Shown: positions 53,334-63,043 of the stretch, in pieces | Layout of the letters: each line of letters starts with the position of its first letter | How positions within the stretch are numbered: position 1 is the first letter of the stretch | Assembly (NCBI GenBank): GCA_029256185.1 | Contig: JAQSYI010000062.1 | Coordinates: forward strand, 1-64,000 | From: Paenibacillaceae bacterium | Lineage (GTDB): Bacteria; Bacillota; Bacilli; Paenibacillales; NBRC-103111 | Reading direction: 5' to 3' | Length of the DNA: 64,000 bases | Translations under genes and position numbers: made by a program | Notes under the pieces: model-generated | The model's database searches: none | The model's input: the letters and a program-made list of their open reading frames with translations, nothing else | What the model was told of the DNA's origin: nothing

Positions 53334-54215
53334 ATGTATGCCGTCCCAATCAACACCTTGGCGACTGTCAACGTGCTGGGAAGAATGACCCAGCGCTGCG
53401 GTTGGGAGCATAATGGAAAGCGGCACGGAGATCATTTGCTGGTGGCAGTGGTTGGCGGGGCCTGCACATTTTACTGCGAGACACTAAAGCATGAGATGTC
53501 AGCCGGGGATGCTCTGCTTATTCCGGCGGGCACCTCCTATAAGGCGCATACAGATGTGGAATGTGATTACTATTTCTTTCACTTCCGGACTGATGCGCCC
53601 ATTGTTCGGGATAAGGGTCCGGAGCTTTCCCCATGGAGCCTTCCGTCCGCGGATAAAGCCTCTCCGAGCTTCAACATCCGGGAGCGGCCGCAGGCCCAGT
53701 CCGGTATCGTCTATGTGCAGGCCAAGACCCGTCTGGACAATCAATACCGGGAAGTGCTGTTTCTGATCTCCAAGTGCTTCGACAAGCTCTCCAGCCTGGG
53801 GCGCTATGATACGCCATTCATCCGTCTTTACTTTACGGAAATTTTGCTCGTTTTAAGCCAGCAGTTCAAGCAGCAGAGCGGGGAAGCTTATCCTTTGCCG
53901 CTTAAGAAGATGATCATGTACGTCAATCAGAATTACACGCTGCCGCTTTCTCTTCAGGATCTGTCGGAGCACTTCCAACTGTCGAAGCAATACATCTCCC
54001 GCTTGTTTGCCGCGCATCTGCGCGTATCGGCCAATCATTACATTCTCACAGTGAAGCTGTATCATGCCCAGGAGCTTCTGAAATTTTCCAGTATGAATGT
54101 AGCGGAAATCTCGGATTACCTGGGATTTTGCAGTCCTTCTTATTTTACCCGGGTGTTCAAGCAGATGTATGCCATAACTCCCAAGAGGTACCAAGCTCCC
54201 GGTTTCATATCGTGA
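53334..54215 (+). CDS. AraC family regulator (cupin type)
   Basis: This 293-residue regulator has an N-terminal cupin-like sensor (GRMTQRCGWEHNGKRHGDHLLVAVVGGACTFYCE...EMSAGDALLIPAGTSYKAHTD). The C-terminal AraC double helix-turn-helix (LPLSLQDLSEHFQLSKQYISRLFAAHLRVSANHYI...VAEISDYLGFCSPSYFTRVFKQMYAITPKRYQ) spans about 198-290. GGAGG precedes the ATG. It is directly upstream of a GH16 glucanase gene, which it probably regulates. Confidence 0.92.
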   Translation: MYAVPINTLATVNVLGRMTQRCGWEHNGKRHGDHLLVAVVGGACTFYCETLKHEMSAGDALLIPAGTSYKAHTDVECDYYFFHFRTDAPIVRDKGPELSPWSLPSADKASPSFNIRERPQAQSGIVYVQAKTRLDNQYREVLFLISKCFDKLSSLGRYDTPFIRLYFTEILLVLSQQFKQQSGEAYPLPLKKMIMYVNQNYTLPLSLQDLSEHFQLSKQYISRLFAAHLRVSANHYILTVKLYHAQELLKFSSMNVAEISDYLGFCSPSYFTRVFKQMYAITPKRYQAPGFIS

Positions 54216-54270
54216 CATTCTAATTGCCTCCAGTCCATTATAAAATCATCTCATTCTGTGGAAGCTTTGC

Positions 54271-54296
54271 TATAATGAAGGTGTAAGCGCTGCATA
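54271..54296 (+). promoter_or_regulatory. extended -10 promoter and cre-like site before GH16 gene
   Basis: TGCTATAAT is an extended -10 element at 54268-54276. TGTAAGCGCTGCAT at 54282-54295 is a half-perfect cre sequence located at the expected transcription start. Confidence 0.5.
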
Positions 54297-54360
54297 CGGG
54301 CCCGTGCAGGATACAGCTATTATAAGCTTCGCCAACTTCCGATCAGGAGATGATCCTTCC

Positions 54361-55173
54361 ATGAAACCCGTATTGTCCGAGAAGCACGCTGCCAGTCTGT
54401 TGCCTGACCACAAAAATTGGACGCTGGTCTGGCATGATGAATTCGATGGACTGGAGCTGGACCGGTCCAAATGGAGATGCCGCCTTCATCTTATGCAGCA
54501 GCGCCACCATACCTTCACAGAGGAAGGAATTATTCTCGACGGCAACAGCCACCTTCTCTTAAGCCTCACCGAAAAAGACGGGCAATACTATTCTCCCCAC
54601 CTGCAGACAGGCTCCAACTTCATGGACCGTCCCGGGGACAGCCACGAAAAGTTCACCTGGCCCATTGCCCAAATTGAAGAACCCGCCTTTATGCATAAAT
54701 ACGGCTATTACGAAATCCGCTGCAAGCTGCAGACCCAGCCCGGCTGGTGGTCCGCCTTCTGGCTGCAATCTCCCGTCATCGGCTCCTCGCTTGACCCCAG
54801 GAAATCAGGGGTAGAGGTGGACATTATGGAGAATTTCACCCGGGACAATGTGGTGCTCCATAACAATCACTGGAATGGATACGGCAAGGATCATCAGCAG
54901 CATGCCTCCGGGAAGCGCCATCTGGAAGACACTCCAGACGGGTTCCATGTATTCGGGCTGGACTGGAGTCCCGACGGATATACCTATTACATCGACGGCA
55001 AGGAATCGTGGCATGTGGACGGGCCTGTATCGGATATCGAGCAATTCATTCTGGTTTCCACCGAGTGCGAAGGCTACCGGAAGGGAGACGGTCCCCGCGA
55101 GGACTTGAAGAGCGCGGTGCTGCCGGATTATTTCATCGTCGATTATGTCCGGGTATATGATGAAGTGAAGTAA
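54361..55173 (+). CDS. GH16 endo-beta-glucanase/laminarinase-like hydrolase
   Basis: This 270-residue enzyme has the GH16 catalytic ExDxxE motif: Glu152, Asp154 and Glu157 in GVEVDIMENF. It also has WHDEFDG at the start and YYIDGKESWHVDG late in the domain. Such enzymes hydrolyse beta-1,3 or mixed beta-glucans or related galactans. There is no signal peptide, so it would act in the cytoplasm on imported material. ATG 54361 has AGGAGATGA. It follows an AraC regulator gene. Confidence 0.88.
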   Translation: MKPVLSEKHAASLLPDHKNWTLVWHDEFDGLELDRSKWRCRLHLMQQRHHTFTEEGIILDGNSHLLLSLTEKDGQYYSPHLQTGSNFMDRPGDSHEKFTWPIAQIEEPAFMHKYGYYEIRCKLQTQPGWWSAFWLQSPVIGSSLDPRKSGVEVDIMENFTRDNVVLHNNHWNGYGKDHQQHASGKRHLEDTPDGFHVFGLDWSPDGYTYYIDGKESWHVDGPVSDIEQFILVSTECEGYRKGDGPREDLKSAVLPDYFIVDYVRVYDEVK

Positions 55174-55199
55174 ATGAGCGCATGAATTTTGGAGCCGCG

Positions 55200-55222
55200 G
55201 CCCTGGGATATTCTCCCGGGGC
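55200..55222 (+). terminator. terminator after GH16 gene
   Basis: GCCC-t-GGGA pairs with TCCC-g-GGGC and a TTCTT run follows. The remaining part of 55174-55492 shows nothing else. Confidence 0.55.
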
Positions 55223-55492
55223 TTCTTCGGGCTTACAAGCAAGGCTGTTCTTCGGAAATGTCCTTGCACTCACGCACAACCCCAACCGGAACTATCCTGC
55301 GGTAAAAAATGATCATGGATATGGAATTCCGAACTGCTCTATGCTAAGAGCAATCCTGTGTCAAAAGTAAAACGGAAGGAGCAACTGGGTGCTGCCAAGT
55401 TGCACAGGACATTTCCCGGTGATATGCTGTTGCCGTGAGCACGGCGCGTAAGCCTGTCTATTCCATCCGATACTGAAAGGAAGCGCTGCTTC

Positions 55493-57859
55493 ATGAAAAT
55501 ACTTCGGCGTATCAACCGCTTCTACAGACAAAAGTGGATCGTATTCGCGCTTCTTTTCTCCACGATACCTATTCTCGTGTTCGGTTTATTCATGTATGTA
55601 ACCGGAACGCGGATTGTGGAGGAGGAAATTGAAAACGCCTCTTTGTCCTCCATCTCCCAACTGAAGGAGCAGGTGGACATTATCATCAGCCAGGTGGAGC
55701 AATTCTCCGCCCAGTACGGGATGCAGTCCAACGCCACAGAGCTGATGAAGATCGGACAGAGCCCTTCCTTGCGCTCCATGCTCCTGGTCAATGATCTGAA
55801 TGAGGATCTGTCTGCCTTCGTCGGTTCAATGAAGGCGCTTCATTCGGCATATCTCTACCATATCCCCCAGCAATTATTGATCACCAACACCATTGTCACC
55901 TCGCTGCGTCCCGAGGATCAGGTGGATTATACAGGCAGCTTCCGGGACCTGTCGTGGATTGAGGGGATCAAGACCGCAGCCGCCGCGCGGCAGCAGGAAT
56001 ATTGGATTCTCCCCCGGTATGTGAGGGAGGGGCAGGAAGAGAGCCGGGCTCTAACTTATGTCCGGCTGCTGCCTCTGTTCTACAATGAGCCGAAGGCTGC
56101 GCTGGTGGTCAATGTCCGGGCGGACTTCATCGGTCAGATCATCCGGTCCTTTCCTCTGAATACGGAAGGAGCCCTGCTGGTTTTTTCCAAGGAAGGGGCT
56201 CTCATTACCATGACCGGGAATACTAAAGGGGTTAATGCCGGAGTGCTGGAGCGGCTTACCGAGCTTCATTATGACGCGCAGGATCAGGAGAGCGGGCGCC
56301 GCTCCACGGGTCTGAAGCTTGACGGGCGGGATGTAGTGGTCACGGCGGACCGCTCGCAGAAGCAGGGCTGGACTTATGTCATGCTGGTCCCCTCCGACGC
56401 GGCTTCCGAGAATGTGGAGCGCCTGCGCCAAATTGTGATTGTAACCACATTGGCGCTGTCTCTGCTCGCAGGCATTATGGCCTTCTTCAGCTTTCAGCGG
56501 TTCCGCAAGGGCATGACCCGGCTGGCGGATCTATTGTTTAACCGGGGCCCCAAGACATCTCCTGCTGAACAGAACGGAGCCTGGACCACCGGGCAGGAGG
56601 ATCTGGACCACTTCCAGCGGATGGAGCACCGGATTGCCAATCTGTTCGACGAAGTGGATGAGGTAAGAGAGCAGTGGAAGGAGCAGCTGCCCTTGCTGCG
56701 CAGCCATTTCCTGCTGTCGGTCCTGTTGGGGCATCACCGCTCCCTGGAGCGGTTGGCCCAGACGGGTGCGCGGGATATGCATGTTTTCCCCCACAGGCGC
56801 TTCTGTCTGCTTATCATCGAGATGGATGACAACGGCGATAACGCCCGCTTCCGCCGCGAGGACCAGGATCTGTTCTTATACGCGGCGGCGAACATCGCCA
56901 ATGAGCTGTTTGCCGACATGTGCACGGTAGAGACGGTTCTGACCCGCAAGCAGGCGGTTGTGGTCATGAACTATCCGGAGGATTGGCGTGAGGAAGAGCC
57001 CGTGCGCAAGGCCGATATGCTGAGAGGAGCAATTGCCCGTTTCCTGAAGCAGACTGCGACAATCGTAGTAGGGAAAAGCAAGGATTCGCTCGATCAGCTC
57101 TCTCCCACCTTCTTTGAGAGCCAGATCGCCTTCCAATGGCTGCATGGAGGCAATCAGGTCGTGCTGGGTCAGGCTTATGTGAATCCCGATCAGGTGGCGG
57201 TATATCCGGGAGAACTGGAGCAGCAGATTATGGACCTGCTGGTGGAGGGCCGGTATGAGCCGGCATGTGAGGCCTTGCGCTTATTGTTCAGATATATGGA
57301 GGAGTCCAAGCTGCCTGCGGCGCTGCAGAAGAACTATTCCCTGCAGCTGCTGGTATCGGTGATGCGGCTGATTCAGAAGTATGAGAATGAGGAGCACAAG
57401 GCCTTTCCCGACCGTAATCCCTATGGCGAGCTTCTGCTGCTGGAGAACGGACAGCAGGCGCTGCAATGGTTTGAGTCGGACCTGCTTTTGCCCGCCGTTT
57501 CCTTTCTCATGTCCCTGAAGCATAAGCACGTCAGGGAGGCCATCACCCAAGTGCTCCAAATTATCGATTCCCATTACAAGCAAGACTTGTCCTTGCAGCT
57601 GGCTGCCGATCTGGTCAAGATGAACGCTTATCAGTTGAGCAAGCTGTTCAAGGAGCAGATGGGTGAGAACTTCATTCACTATGTGACCCGGTACAGGGTG
57701 GATAAGATCAAGGAGCTGCTGGTTGAGACGGAGCTGACTATCTCGCAGATTGCGGCTGCAGTTGGATACAATAACTCCCAGCAGTTGATCCGGGTGTTCA
57801 AGAAGGTGGAGAATATCACCCCCGGGGAATACCGGACGGCGAACGGCCGGCAGGTCTGA
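55493..57859 (+). CDS. AraC-family regulator with membrane sensor domain
   Basis: This 788-residue sensor-regulator has helix 1 at about 17-37 (IVFALLFSTIPILVFGLFMYV). An extracellular Cache-like segment follows, then helix 2 near 309-329 (VIVTTLALSLLAGIMAFF), a long linker and a C-terminal AraC domain (about 690-785; LQLAADLVKMNAYQLSKLFKEQMGENFIHYVTRYRVDKIKELL...QIAAAVGYNNSQQLIRVFKKVENITPGEY). This class controls adjacent LplB/LplC polysaccharide importers, here the permease pair at 62.1-63.9 kb. AAAGGAAG precedes the ATG. Confidence 0.92.
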   Translation: MKILRRINRFYRQKWIVFALLFSTIPILVFGLFMYVTGTRIVEEEIENASLSSISQLKEQVDIIISQVEQFSAQYGMQSNATELMKIGQSPSLRSMLLVNDLNEDLSAFVGSMKALHSAYLYHIPQQLLITNTIVTSLRPEDQVDYTGSFRDLSWIEGIKTAAAARQQEYWILPRYVREGQEESRALTYVRLLPLFYNEPKAALVVNVRADFIGQIIRSFPLNTEGALLVFSKEGALITMTGNTKGVNAGVLERLTELHYDAQDQESGRRSTGLKLDGRDVVVTADRSQKQGWTYVMLVPSDAASENVERLRQIVIVTTLALSLLAGIMAFFSFQRFRKGMTRLADLLFNRGPKTSPAEQNGAWTTGQEDLDHFQRMEHRIANLFDEVDEVREQWKEQLPLLRSHFLLSVLLGHHRSLERLAQTGARDMHVFPHRRFCLLIIEMDDNGDNARFRREDQDLFLYAAANIANELFADMCTVETVLTRKQAVVVMNYPEDWREEEPVRKADMLRGAIARFLKQTATIVVGKSKDSLDQLSPTFFESQIAFQWLHGGNQVVLGQAYVNPDQVAVYPGELEQQIMDLLVEGRYEPACEALRLLFRYMEESKLPAALQKNYSLQLLVSVMRLIQKYENEEHKAFPDRNPYGELLLLENGQQALQWFESDLLLPAVSFLMSLKHKHVREAITQVLQIIDSHYKQDLSLQLAADLVKMNAYQLSKLFKEQMGENFIHYVTRYRVDKIKELLVETELTISQIAAAVGYNNSQQLIRVFKKVENITPGEYRTANGRQV

Positions 57860-58017
57860 ATTGCGTCATTTTCAGGGAGAGCCGGATGCAAAAACTGGAC
57901 ATTGCTTTGGAATGAATTCCTATTTACGCTTAACTGGCATAACGGAATGCATCCAGAGCTTTTTCTATTATGCTGCAACGAAGGGAGATGAGTGAGGAGG
58001 CACGGTTCATCAGAATG

Positions 58018-58032
58018 TTGTAAGCGCAACCA
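58018..58032 (+). promoter_or_regulatory. cre site upstream of the pectate-lyase-like gene
   Basis: TTGTAAGCGCAACCA matches the catabolite-responsive element consensus at all fixed positions. It is 37 bases before the start codon, so CcpA repression is expected. Confidence 0.65.
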
Positions 58033-58068
58033 TGGACGGTATATTTTTGGAGAGGATGATATTAAGGA

Positions 58069-61000
58069 ATGAAAAAGCCAACGGTATTTATATTCATGTT
58101 CGCCCTGCTGGCCAGTATATGGGCCATTGCCGCCCTTTCGGGAACCGCAACTGCGAACGGGACTCCTTCTGCAAGCTATGTAAGCACCGATTCTCAGACT
58201 CAGGGAAATTGGTTAGGCAGCTATGGCGCGGAGGGTTATCTGCTTCCCTTTTATTCCACGGCATTGACGAGCGGCAGGGATTCACCCTTGGCGGCGGATG
58301 TGGCGGAGCTTCCGGATTATATCGCCAGCTACACCAAGAGCGGCGCCACTTACTGGGCCAGCACGCCTCATTCTGATCCCCGCGCCTTGCAGGCTCCCGA
58401 TGGATTGTCACGGAAGAGGATGACCGTGTATGCGGCTCCCAGCTTCACGTTCACGTTTAACGCGGTGGACACTGATCCCCATCTGTTCACCATCTATACC
58501 ACGGACTTCGCCAGCTCCGAGACGGTCTCGCAAAAATTCCAAATCCTCAATCTGAGCAATCAGGTGCTTGCCGAGCAGGTGGTGGACACCATTAACGGAG
58601 GGAAGTACATTACCTTCGAGGTCAGCGGCAGCTTTCGTCTGAAGGGAAGCTCGCTAATTAGCGGAAACCGCACTTACGCACTGGGCTTTTTCTTTGACCC
58701 AATCGTTCCTCAGACCATCACGAATCTAGAGGTTGAAGCCGGCAGCAACAGGCAGGCGCTCGTAAGCTGGGCGGATTCCGCTGCAACAAGCACCGGTTAT
58801 GCTGTTCTGAGACAAGAAGAGGGAGAGAGCTTCTTTCGCAAGATAGCAGAGACGGGCTCCGGCATAACCACTTACCAGGACTTGAATCTGACTCCCGGCA
58901 AGACTTATTCCTATGCCATCCAGAATATTGCCGGGAAGCTGCACTCGCAGCCGTCCCCCGCACAGGATGTCACCATCATCCAATACTCACCCACTACACT
59001 GGCATTCCTTCATCCCGGAGCCATCGAATTGGGCGAGCCCGGTGCAACAACAGAATTGGCAACCGTTCTGAAGGATGTATACGGGAATTTCCTGAGTGGT
59101 CACACCGTTTCGTATGAGCTGGTTGGTGAATATGTGGGCAGTTATATTCCGTCGGAAATCGGCTCAGCCGTGACAGATGCTTCCGGAGAAGCCAGATTGC
59201 TGTATGCCCCTGACTTTGCAGGCTCGTATACCGTCAGGGCAAGCATTGAACCTGATGATATTCTTATGCTGGATGGAACAGTGGCGGAGACGGCGCTGTC
59301 TGTGGCCAATCCGGTGTGGGATATGCCGCCTGTTATCCTCCATGTTACGGATGCCGTATCGCCCGGAATGCTGGTCGGTGTTAACGGGCATGCCTTGAAG
59401 ACGGAGGATTGGGAGGATTTGTCGGTTGCCGTTGAGCCGGTAACGGGCAGTCCCGGCGCGCAGCCTTCCAATAATGCCGTAGAGCTGGAGATTGTCCAGA
59501 AGGATGAGATGGCCGGCCAATTCGTGACCGTCCGCTTTCCGGAGGAGGCTGCTCCAGGAGATTATTATCTCTGGGTCCAAAACGATTACGGCTGGAGCGA
59601 GCCCTTTCAATTAAACGCGCCCCGTCCCAAGTTTTTATCCGAATACGAGGTGTTTGAGGGTCTGTCCATTGAGATGTCCGGCAGGAATCTCATGGCGGCG
59701 GAATTCGGCTCCGGCGCTGCTACCCAAGTACGCATGAAGAACAGCAGCGCGCAGTACGAACTGCCTCTGGAGCGGGTAACTCCTTATTCCGTCTTGTTCA
59801 AGGTTGAAGGCGTTCCGCTGGGACAATATGATGTGGAGATTTCGAGCAACGGCGGTGTTACCTGGCATGGGATGGAGAGCGGACAGACCCTTACTGTAGT
59901 GGCGGCCGGGGACGACCCGCTTGGCTTAGGGGTGGCCTGGGCCAAAAACTTTAATTGGGATGATGTCTTTGATGTGACCGGTTATGGGGCACTGGGGGAC
60001 GGTATTGCGAATGATACGCAAGCGGTTCAGGATGCCATTGATGCTGCCGGACTTAACGGAGGAGGAGTGGTATTTTTCCCTGAGGGCACTTACAATGCTA
60101 CCCGGTTGTTTTTGCCGGAGGGCGTGGTGCTGATGGGAGAGAGCCGGGAGCTCTCCTTGCTGGTGCATATTGGGAATAAGAGCAATTTCATTACCTCCAG
60201 CGGTAATGCCAAGATTGCAGGCCGCAATGGAGTAGCGCGTCTTGGTCTCCGCGCAGCAGACGATGTTATTTATCCCGATGTGTTCATCTGGTTTGGTCAA
60301 GATTGGAACAGTGCGGTGAATAACCGTCAGCTGCGGACTGCCAGCCAATTTTTTGTCGTGGACGCAAGCATCGAATATCCTGTCCTGGAGGAAGTGGATA
60401 CTTCGGCGGGAAGCGGCCGGGGATATGGTCTCATCATAGTGGCCGATGAGCGGTTTCTGTTCAAGAACAACCGCACGGTAGGCTGGTCGGCGCAATATAC
60501 CCGGATTATTATGAATGAGTATGTTCAAAGCATCGGCAATTATATTGAATACAGCGAAGGCCATTTGCCCAGCAACGCGTATTATACCTTTGTCCGGGAC
60601 AATGAAATCGTGATTCGTGCGGAGATGGATGTGGAGGTGCACGGGATTGCGGTGAGGTTGAACAGCCATGTGGAGAATAATGTGGTGTATTATCATGGGG
60701 CGGACTTGAAAACCACCTATAATAATGACGGAGAGTCCATCTTTGCGGAGACGCCCGAAGGCCAATTTGCTATGGGCAGAATATTGGGAGTGTCCGGGGA
60801 TTTGCTTACCCTTGCCCCCGTCCAGCCGATTGGTGAAACGACGGAGAGATCCGGGCTGCTGACTCTGGCGATTATTGAAGGCAAAGGCTTGGGCCAGAAG
60901 CGTCATGTGGTATTGGAGGAAGGAACCGTATACCGTCTGGCGGACAACGCCTGGGATATTGAACCCGATTCCACAAGCAAGTTTTCCTTGCTGACGCCCA

Positions 61001-61896
61001 ATGAGAATCTTACCATCTATAACAATACCATTCTGGACGGTCAACGGGGCATCTGGCTGTATGGCAATGCCTTCGACGCTGCGGTTGCCGACAACAAGCT
61101 GGTGAACACGGATGGAATTTATGCCTTCTCTTCCCTGGTACACAGCAGCAACCGGTTTACTCCTGCTTATTTCATCCAGATAAGAGGCAACTATTTGACA
61201 GGCACACCGAGGCCTGAGGGCGGACATGCTTCCGGGATTATTTCATTCTCCCAGCGCAGAGGGGTGAACGGGCAATTCTATGCCACCGGCGTATATGGCA
61301 TTGAAGTAAGAGATAATTATTTATACGGCAGCCAGGCCGGGGTATCGCCTAGTACGACCCGGCACCAGAGATATTCGGGGCTGGTTTCCTCCGCCGCAAC
61401 AGGGGCCAGCGATGCTCCCGTCTTTACCCCCAATGACCGGGATAATCTCCATTGGATTGCGGAGAACAACCAGTTGAACAACCTGAAGGACGGGGTGTAC
61501 CTCATGAGCGGATTGTACGGCCATGTGACCAAGGGCAATGCATTTACCGGAGTGCTGAATGAGGTGTATGAGCATTACGGTGCGGGAACCTCCCGGTTAA
61601 CTTCCCTGGAGAATGCTTTCGTTGATCTCAGGCCGCCCTTCTGGCCCGCCCACAGTACCCTTGCTTTGACGGAGGGGACCTCCGGCAAGCTTCTGCTGGA
61701 ATGGGATATTGCCTTGGACAGCGTGGGAGTGACGGGATACCGCATCTATGTGGATGATATTCTGGCGGACACGGCTTCCGCCCTGCAGACAAGCTATGAA
61801 CTGGATACGCCTGCCGCCGCCGCCAGGATCAGTGTGACAGCGATTGATGCCTGGGGCAATGAAAGCTTCGTTCCCTTGCAGGCGGATTGGGAATAG
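58069..61896 (+). CDS. large secreted pectate-lyase-fold protein
   Basis: This 1,275-residue protein has a signal peptide (MKKPTVFIFMFALLASIWAIAALSGTATA) and two or three accessory beta domains: an FN3-like domain at about 215-305 and a bacterial Ig-like domain at about 315-410. The right-handed parallel beta-helix begins near 634 (DVTGYGALGDGIANDTQAVQDAIDAAGLNGGGVVFFPEGTY) and runs to about 1,190. A C-terminal FN3-like domain ends the protein. The opening motif is that of pectate_lyase_3/GH28-like enzymes, so it should degrade a plant or microbial polysaccharide outside the cell. Catalytic residues could not be assigned. Confidence 0.82.
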   Translation: MKKPTVFIFMFALLASIWAIAALSGTATANGTPSASYVSTDSQTQGNWLGSYGAEGYLLPFYSTALTSGRDSPLAADVAELPDYIASYTKSGATYWASTPHSDPRALQAPDGLSRKRMTVYAAPSFTFTFNAVDTDPHLFTIYTTDFASSETVSQKFQILNLSNQVLAEQVVDTINGGKYITFEVSGSFRLKGSSLISGNRTYALGFFFDPIVPQTITNLEVEAGSNRQALVSWADSAATSTGYAVLRQEEGESFFRKIAETGSGITTYQDLNLTPGKTYSYAIQNIAGKLHSQPSPAQDVTIIQYSPTTLAFLHPGAIELGEPGATTELATVLKDVYGNFLSGHTVSYELVGEYVGSYIPSEIGSAVTDASGEARLLYAPDFAGSYTVRASIEPDDILMLDGTVAETALSVANPVWDMPPVILHVTDAVSPGMLVGVNGHALKTEDWEDLSVAVEPVTGSPGAQPSNNAVELEIVQKDEMAGQFVTVRFPEEAAPGDYYLWVQNDYGWSEPFQLNAPRPKFLSEYEVFEGLSIEMSGRNLMAAEFGSGAATQVRMKNSSAQYELPLERVTPYSVLFKVEGVPLGQYDVEISSNGGVTWHGMESGQTLTVVAAGDDPLGLGVAWAKNFNWDDVFDVTGYGALGDGIANDTQAVQDAIDAAGLNGGGVVFFPEGTYNATRLFLPEGVVLMGESRELSLLVHIGNKSNFITSSGNAKIAGRNGVARLGLRAADDVIYPDVFIWFGQDWNSAVNNRQLRTASQFFVVDASIEYPVLEEVDTSAGSGRGYGLIIVADERFLFKNNRTVGWSAQYTRIIMNEYVQSIGNYIEYSEGHLPSNAYYTFVRDNEIVIRAEMDVEVHGIAVRLNSHVENNVVYYHGADLKTTYNNDGESIFAETPEGQFAMGRILGVSGDLLTLAPVQPIGETTERSGLLTLAIIEGKGLGQKRHVVLEEGTVYRLADNAWDIEPDSTSKFSLLTPNENLTIYNNTILDGQRGIWLYGNAFDAAVADNKLVNTDGIYAFSSLVHSSNRFTPAYFIQIRGNYLTGTPRPEGGHASGIISFSQRRGVNGQFYATGVYGIEVRDNYLYGSQAGVSPSTTRHQRYSGLVSSAATGASDAPVFTPNDRDNLHWIAENNQLNNLKDGVYLMSGLYGHVTKGNAFTGVLNEVYEHYGAGTSRLTSLENAFVDLRPPFWPAHSTLALTEGTSGKLLLEWDIALDSVGVTGYRIYVDDILADTASALQTSYELDTPAAAARISVTAIDAWGNESFVPLQADWE

Positions 61897-61932
61897 AGCC
61901 TCCACGGGTGGCGTTGTGCCGCGGCAAAAAAA

Positions 61933-61971
61933 ACCTCCCGCAAAAAATGCGAGCGGTTTGGAGGCTGGCTT
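61933..61971 (-). terminator. imperfect hairpin with T-run on the minus strand
   Basis: CCTCC..GGAGG and CCGC..GCG pairings lie beside a run of eight A residues (T on the minus strand). No minus-strand gene approaches, so it may mainly shape the transcript end of the lyase gene. Confidence 0.3.
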
Positions 61972-62075
61972 CTGATGGCATGCACCGGACGGTCTGCCTG
62001 CCACAAAAACTGAGTATTGTTATGGAATAGCCGTGCCGCTACGATAGGCGTATAAACAAACGAGAGGTGAACCTA

Positions 62076-63032
62076 TTGAACACGGAAACGGCTATTCCGA
62101 TGAAGACGCAGGGGAAATGGGCGCAGGCATGGAAGCGGCAGCTACGGTTATACGCCCAGCATAAGATGCTTTTGCTCATGCTGCTGCCAGGCTTTTTGCT
62201 TTTTTTTCTGTTCCAGTATGTGCCGCTTTACGGCATATCGATTGCATTTAAGGATTTTCAAATCAAGGAGGGAATTCTGGGCAGCCCGTGGATCGGCTTT
62301 GAGCATTTTGACCGGCTGTTTGCAGGGGACGGATTCTCCAACGCCTTCCGCAATACGATTATTATCGCGTTGCTGAAGCTGGTCATTACCTTTCCGGCTC
62401 CGATTGTGCTGGCAATCATGCTTAATGAGGTCAGACACGGCTGGTTCCGCCGGGCTGTTCAGACGGTTTCCTACCTGCCCCACTTTTTTTCCTGGGTCAT
62501 ACTGGCCGGGATCATGTTTACCTTTCTTGGTACAGACGGCGCGTTCAATCAACTAATCTCCGTATTCGGATTGGAAAAGCACAATTGGCTTTTGGAATCG
62601 GCGAATTTCTATGGTATTGTGCTGATATCCTCTATATGGAAAAGTGTGGGTTGGGGCTCGATCGTATTTTTCGCCGCCCTTTCCTCCATTGACCCGACCC
62701 TTTATGAAGCAGCCATTGCCGACGGAGCAGGACGCTGGAGACGGATCTGGCATATTACCCTGCCGGGCATAGCTCCTACGATTATCATCATGCTGCTGAT
62801 GGATATTGGACATTTGCTGTCGGTAGGATTTGATCAGATCTATAATCTTACAACTCCCACCACATCGGATGTGGCAGATATTCTGGATACTTATGTGCTA
62901 AGAAGATTGCTGACCATGGACTATGGCTTGGGAGCGGCGGCAGGAATTTTCTCGTCCATTATTGGCCTGGCTCTGGTCATGCTGGGAAACCGGGCAGTCA
63001 AGCTGTTTGATAAAGAGCAAGGATTATGGTAG
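62076..63032 (+). CDS. sugar ABC transporter permease, LplB type
   Basis: This 318-residue membrane protein has about six helices. The YVPLYGISIAFKDF stretch and EAA loop (YEAAIADGAGRWRRIWHITLPGIAP) are typical of LplB permeases for complex polysaccharides. I take TTG 62076, preceded by GAGAGGTGA, rather than GTG 62067. It pairs with the following permease and with the sensor-regulator gene at 55493. Confidence 0.92.
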   Translation: MNTETAIPMKTQGKWAQAWKRQLRLYAQHKMLLLMLLPGFLLFFLFQYVPLYGISIAFKDFQIKEGILGSPWIGFEHFDRLFAGDGFSNAFRNTIIIALLKLVITFPAPIVLAIMLNEVRHGWFRRAVQTVSYLPHFFSWVILAGIMFTFLGTDGAFNQLISVFGLEKHNWLLESANFYGIVLISSIWKSVGWGSIVFFAALSSIDPTLYEAAIADGAGRWRRIWHITLPGIAPTIIIMLLMDIGHLLSVGFDQIYNLTTPTTSDVADILDTYVLRRLLTMDYGLGAAAGIFSSIIGLALVMLGNRAVKLFDKEQGLW

Positions 63033-63043
63033 GGGGACGGACT

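Noticed and set aside
59926..61227. Open frame of 433 codons antisense to the pectate-lyase-like gene
   Set aside because: Shadow of the real gene; no start signal.
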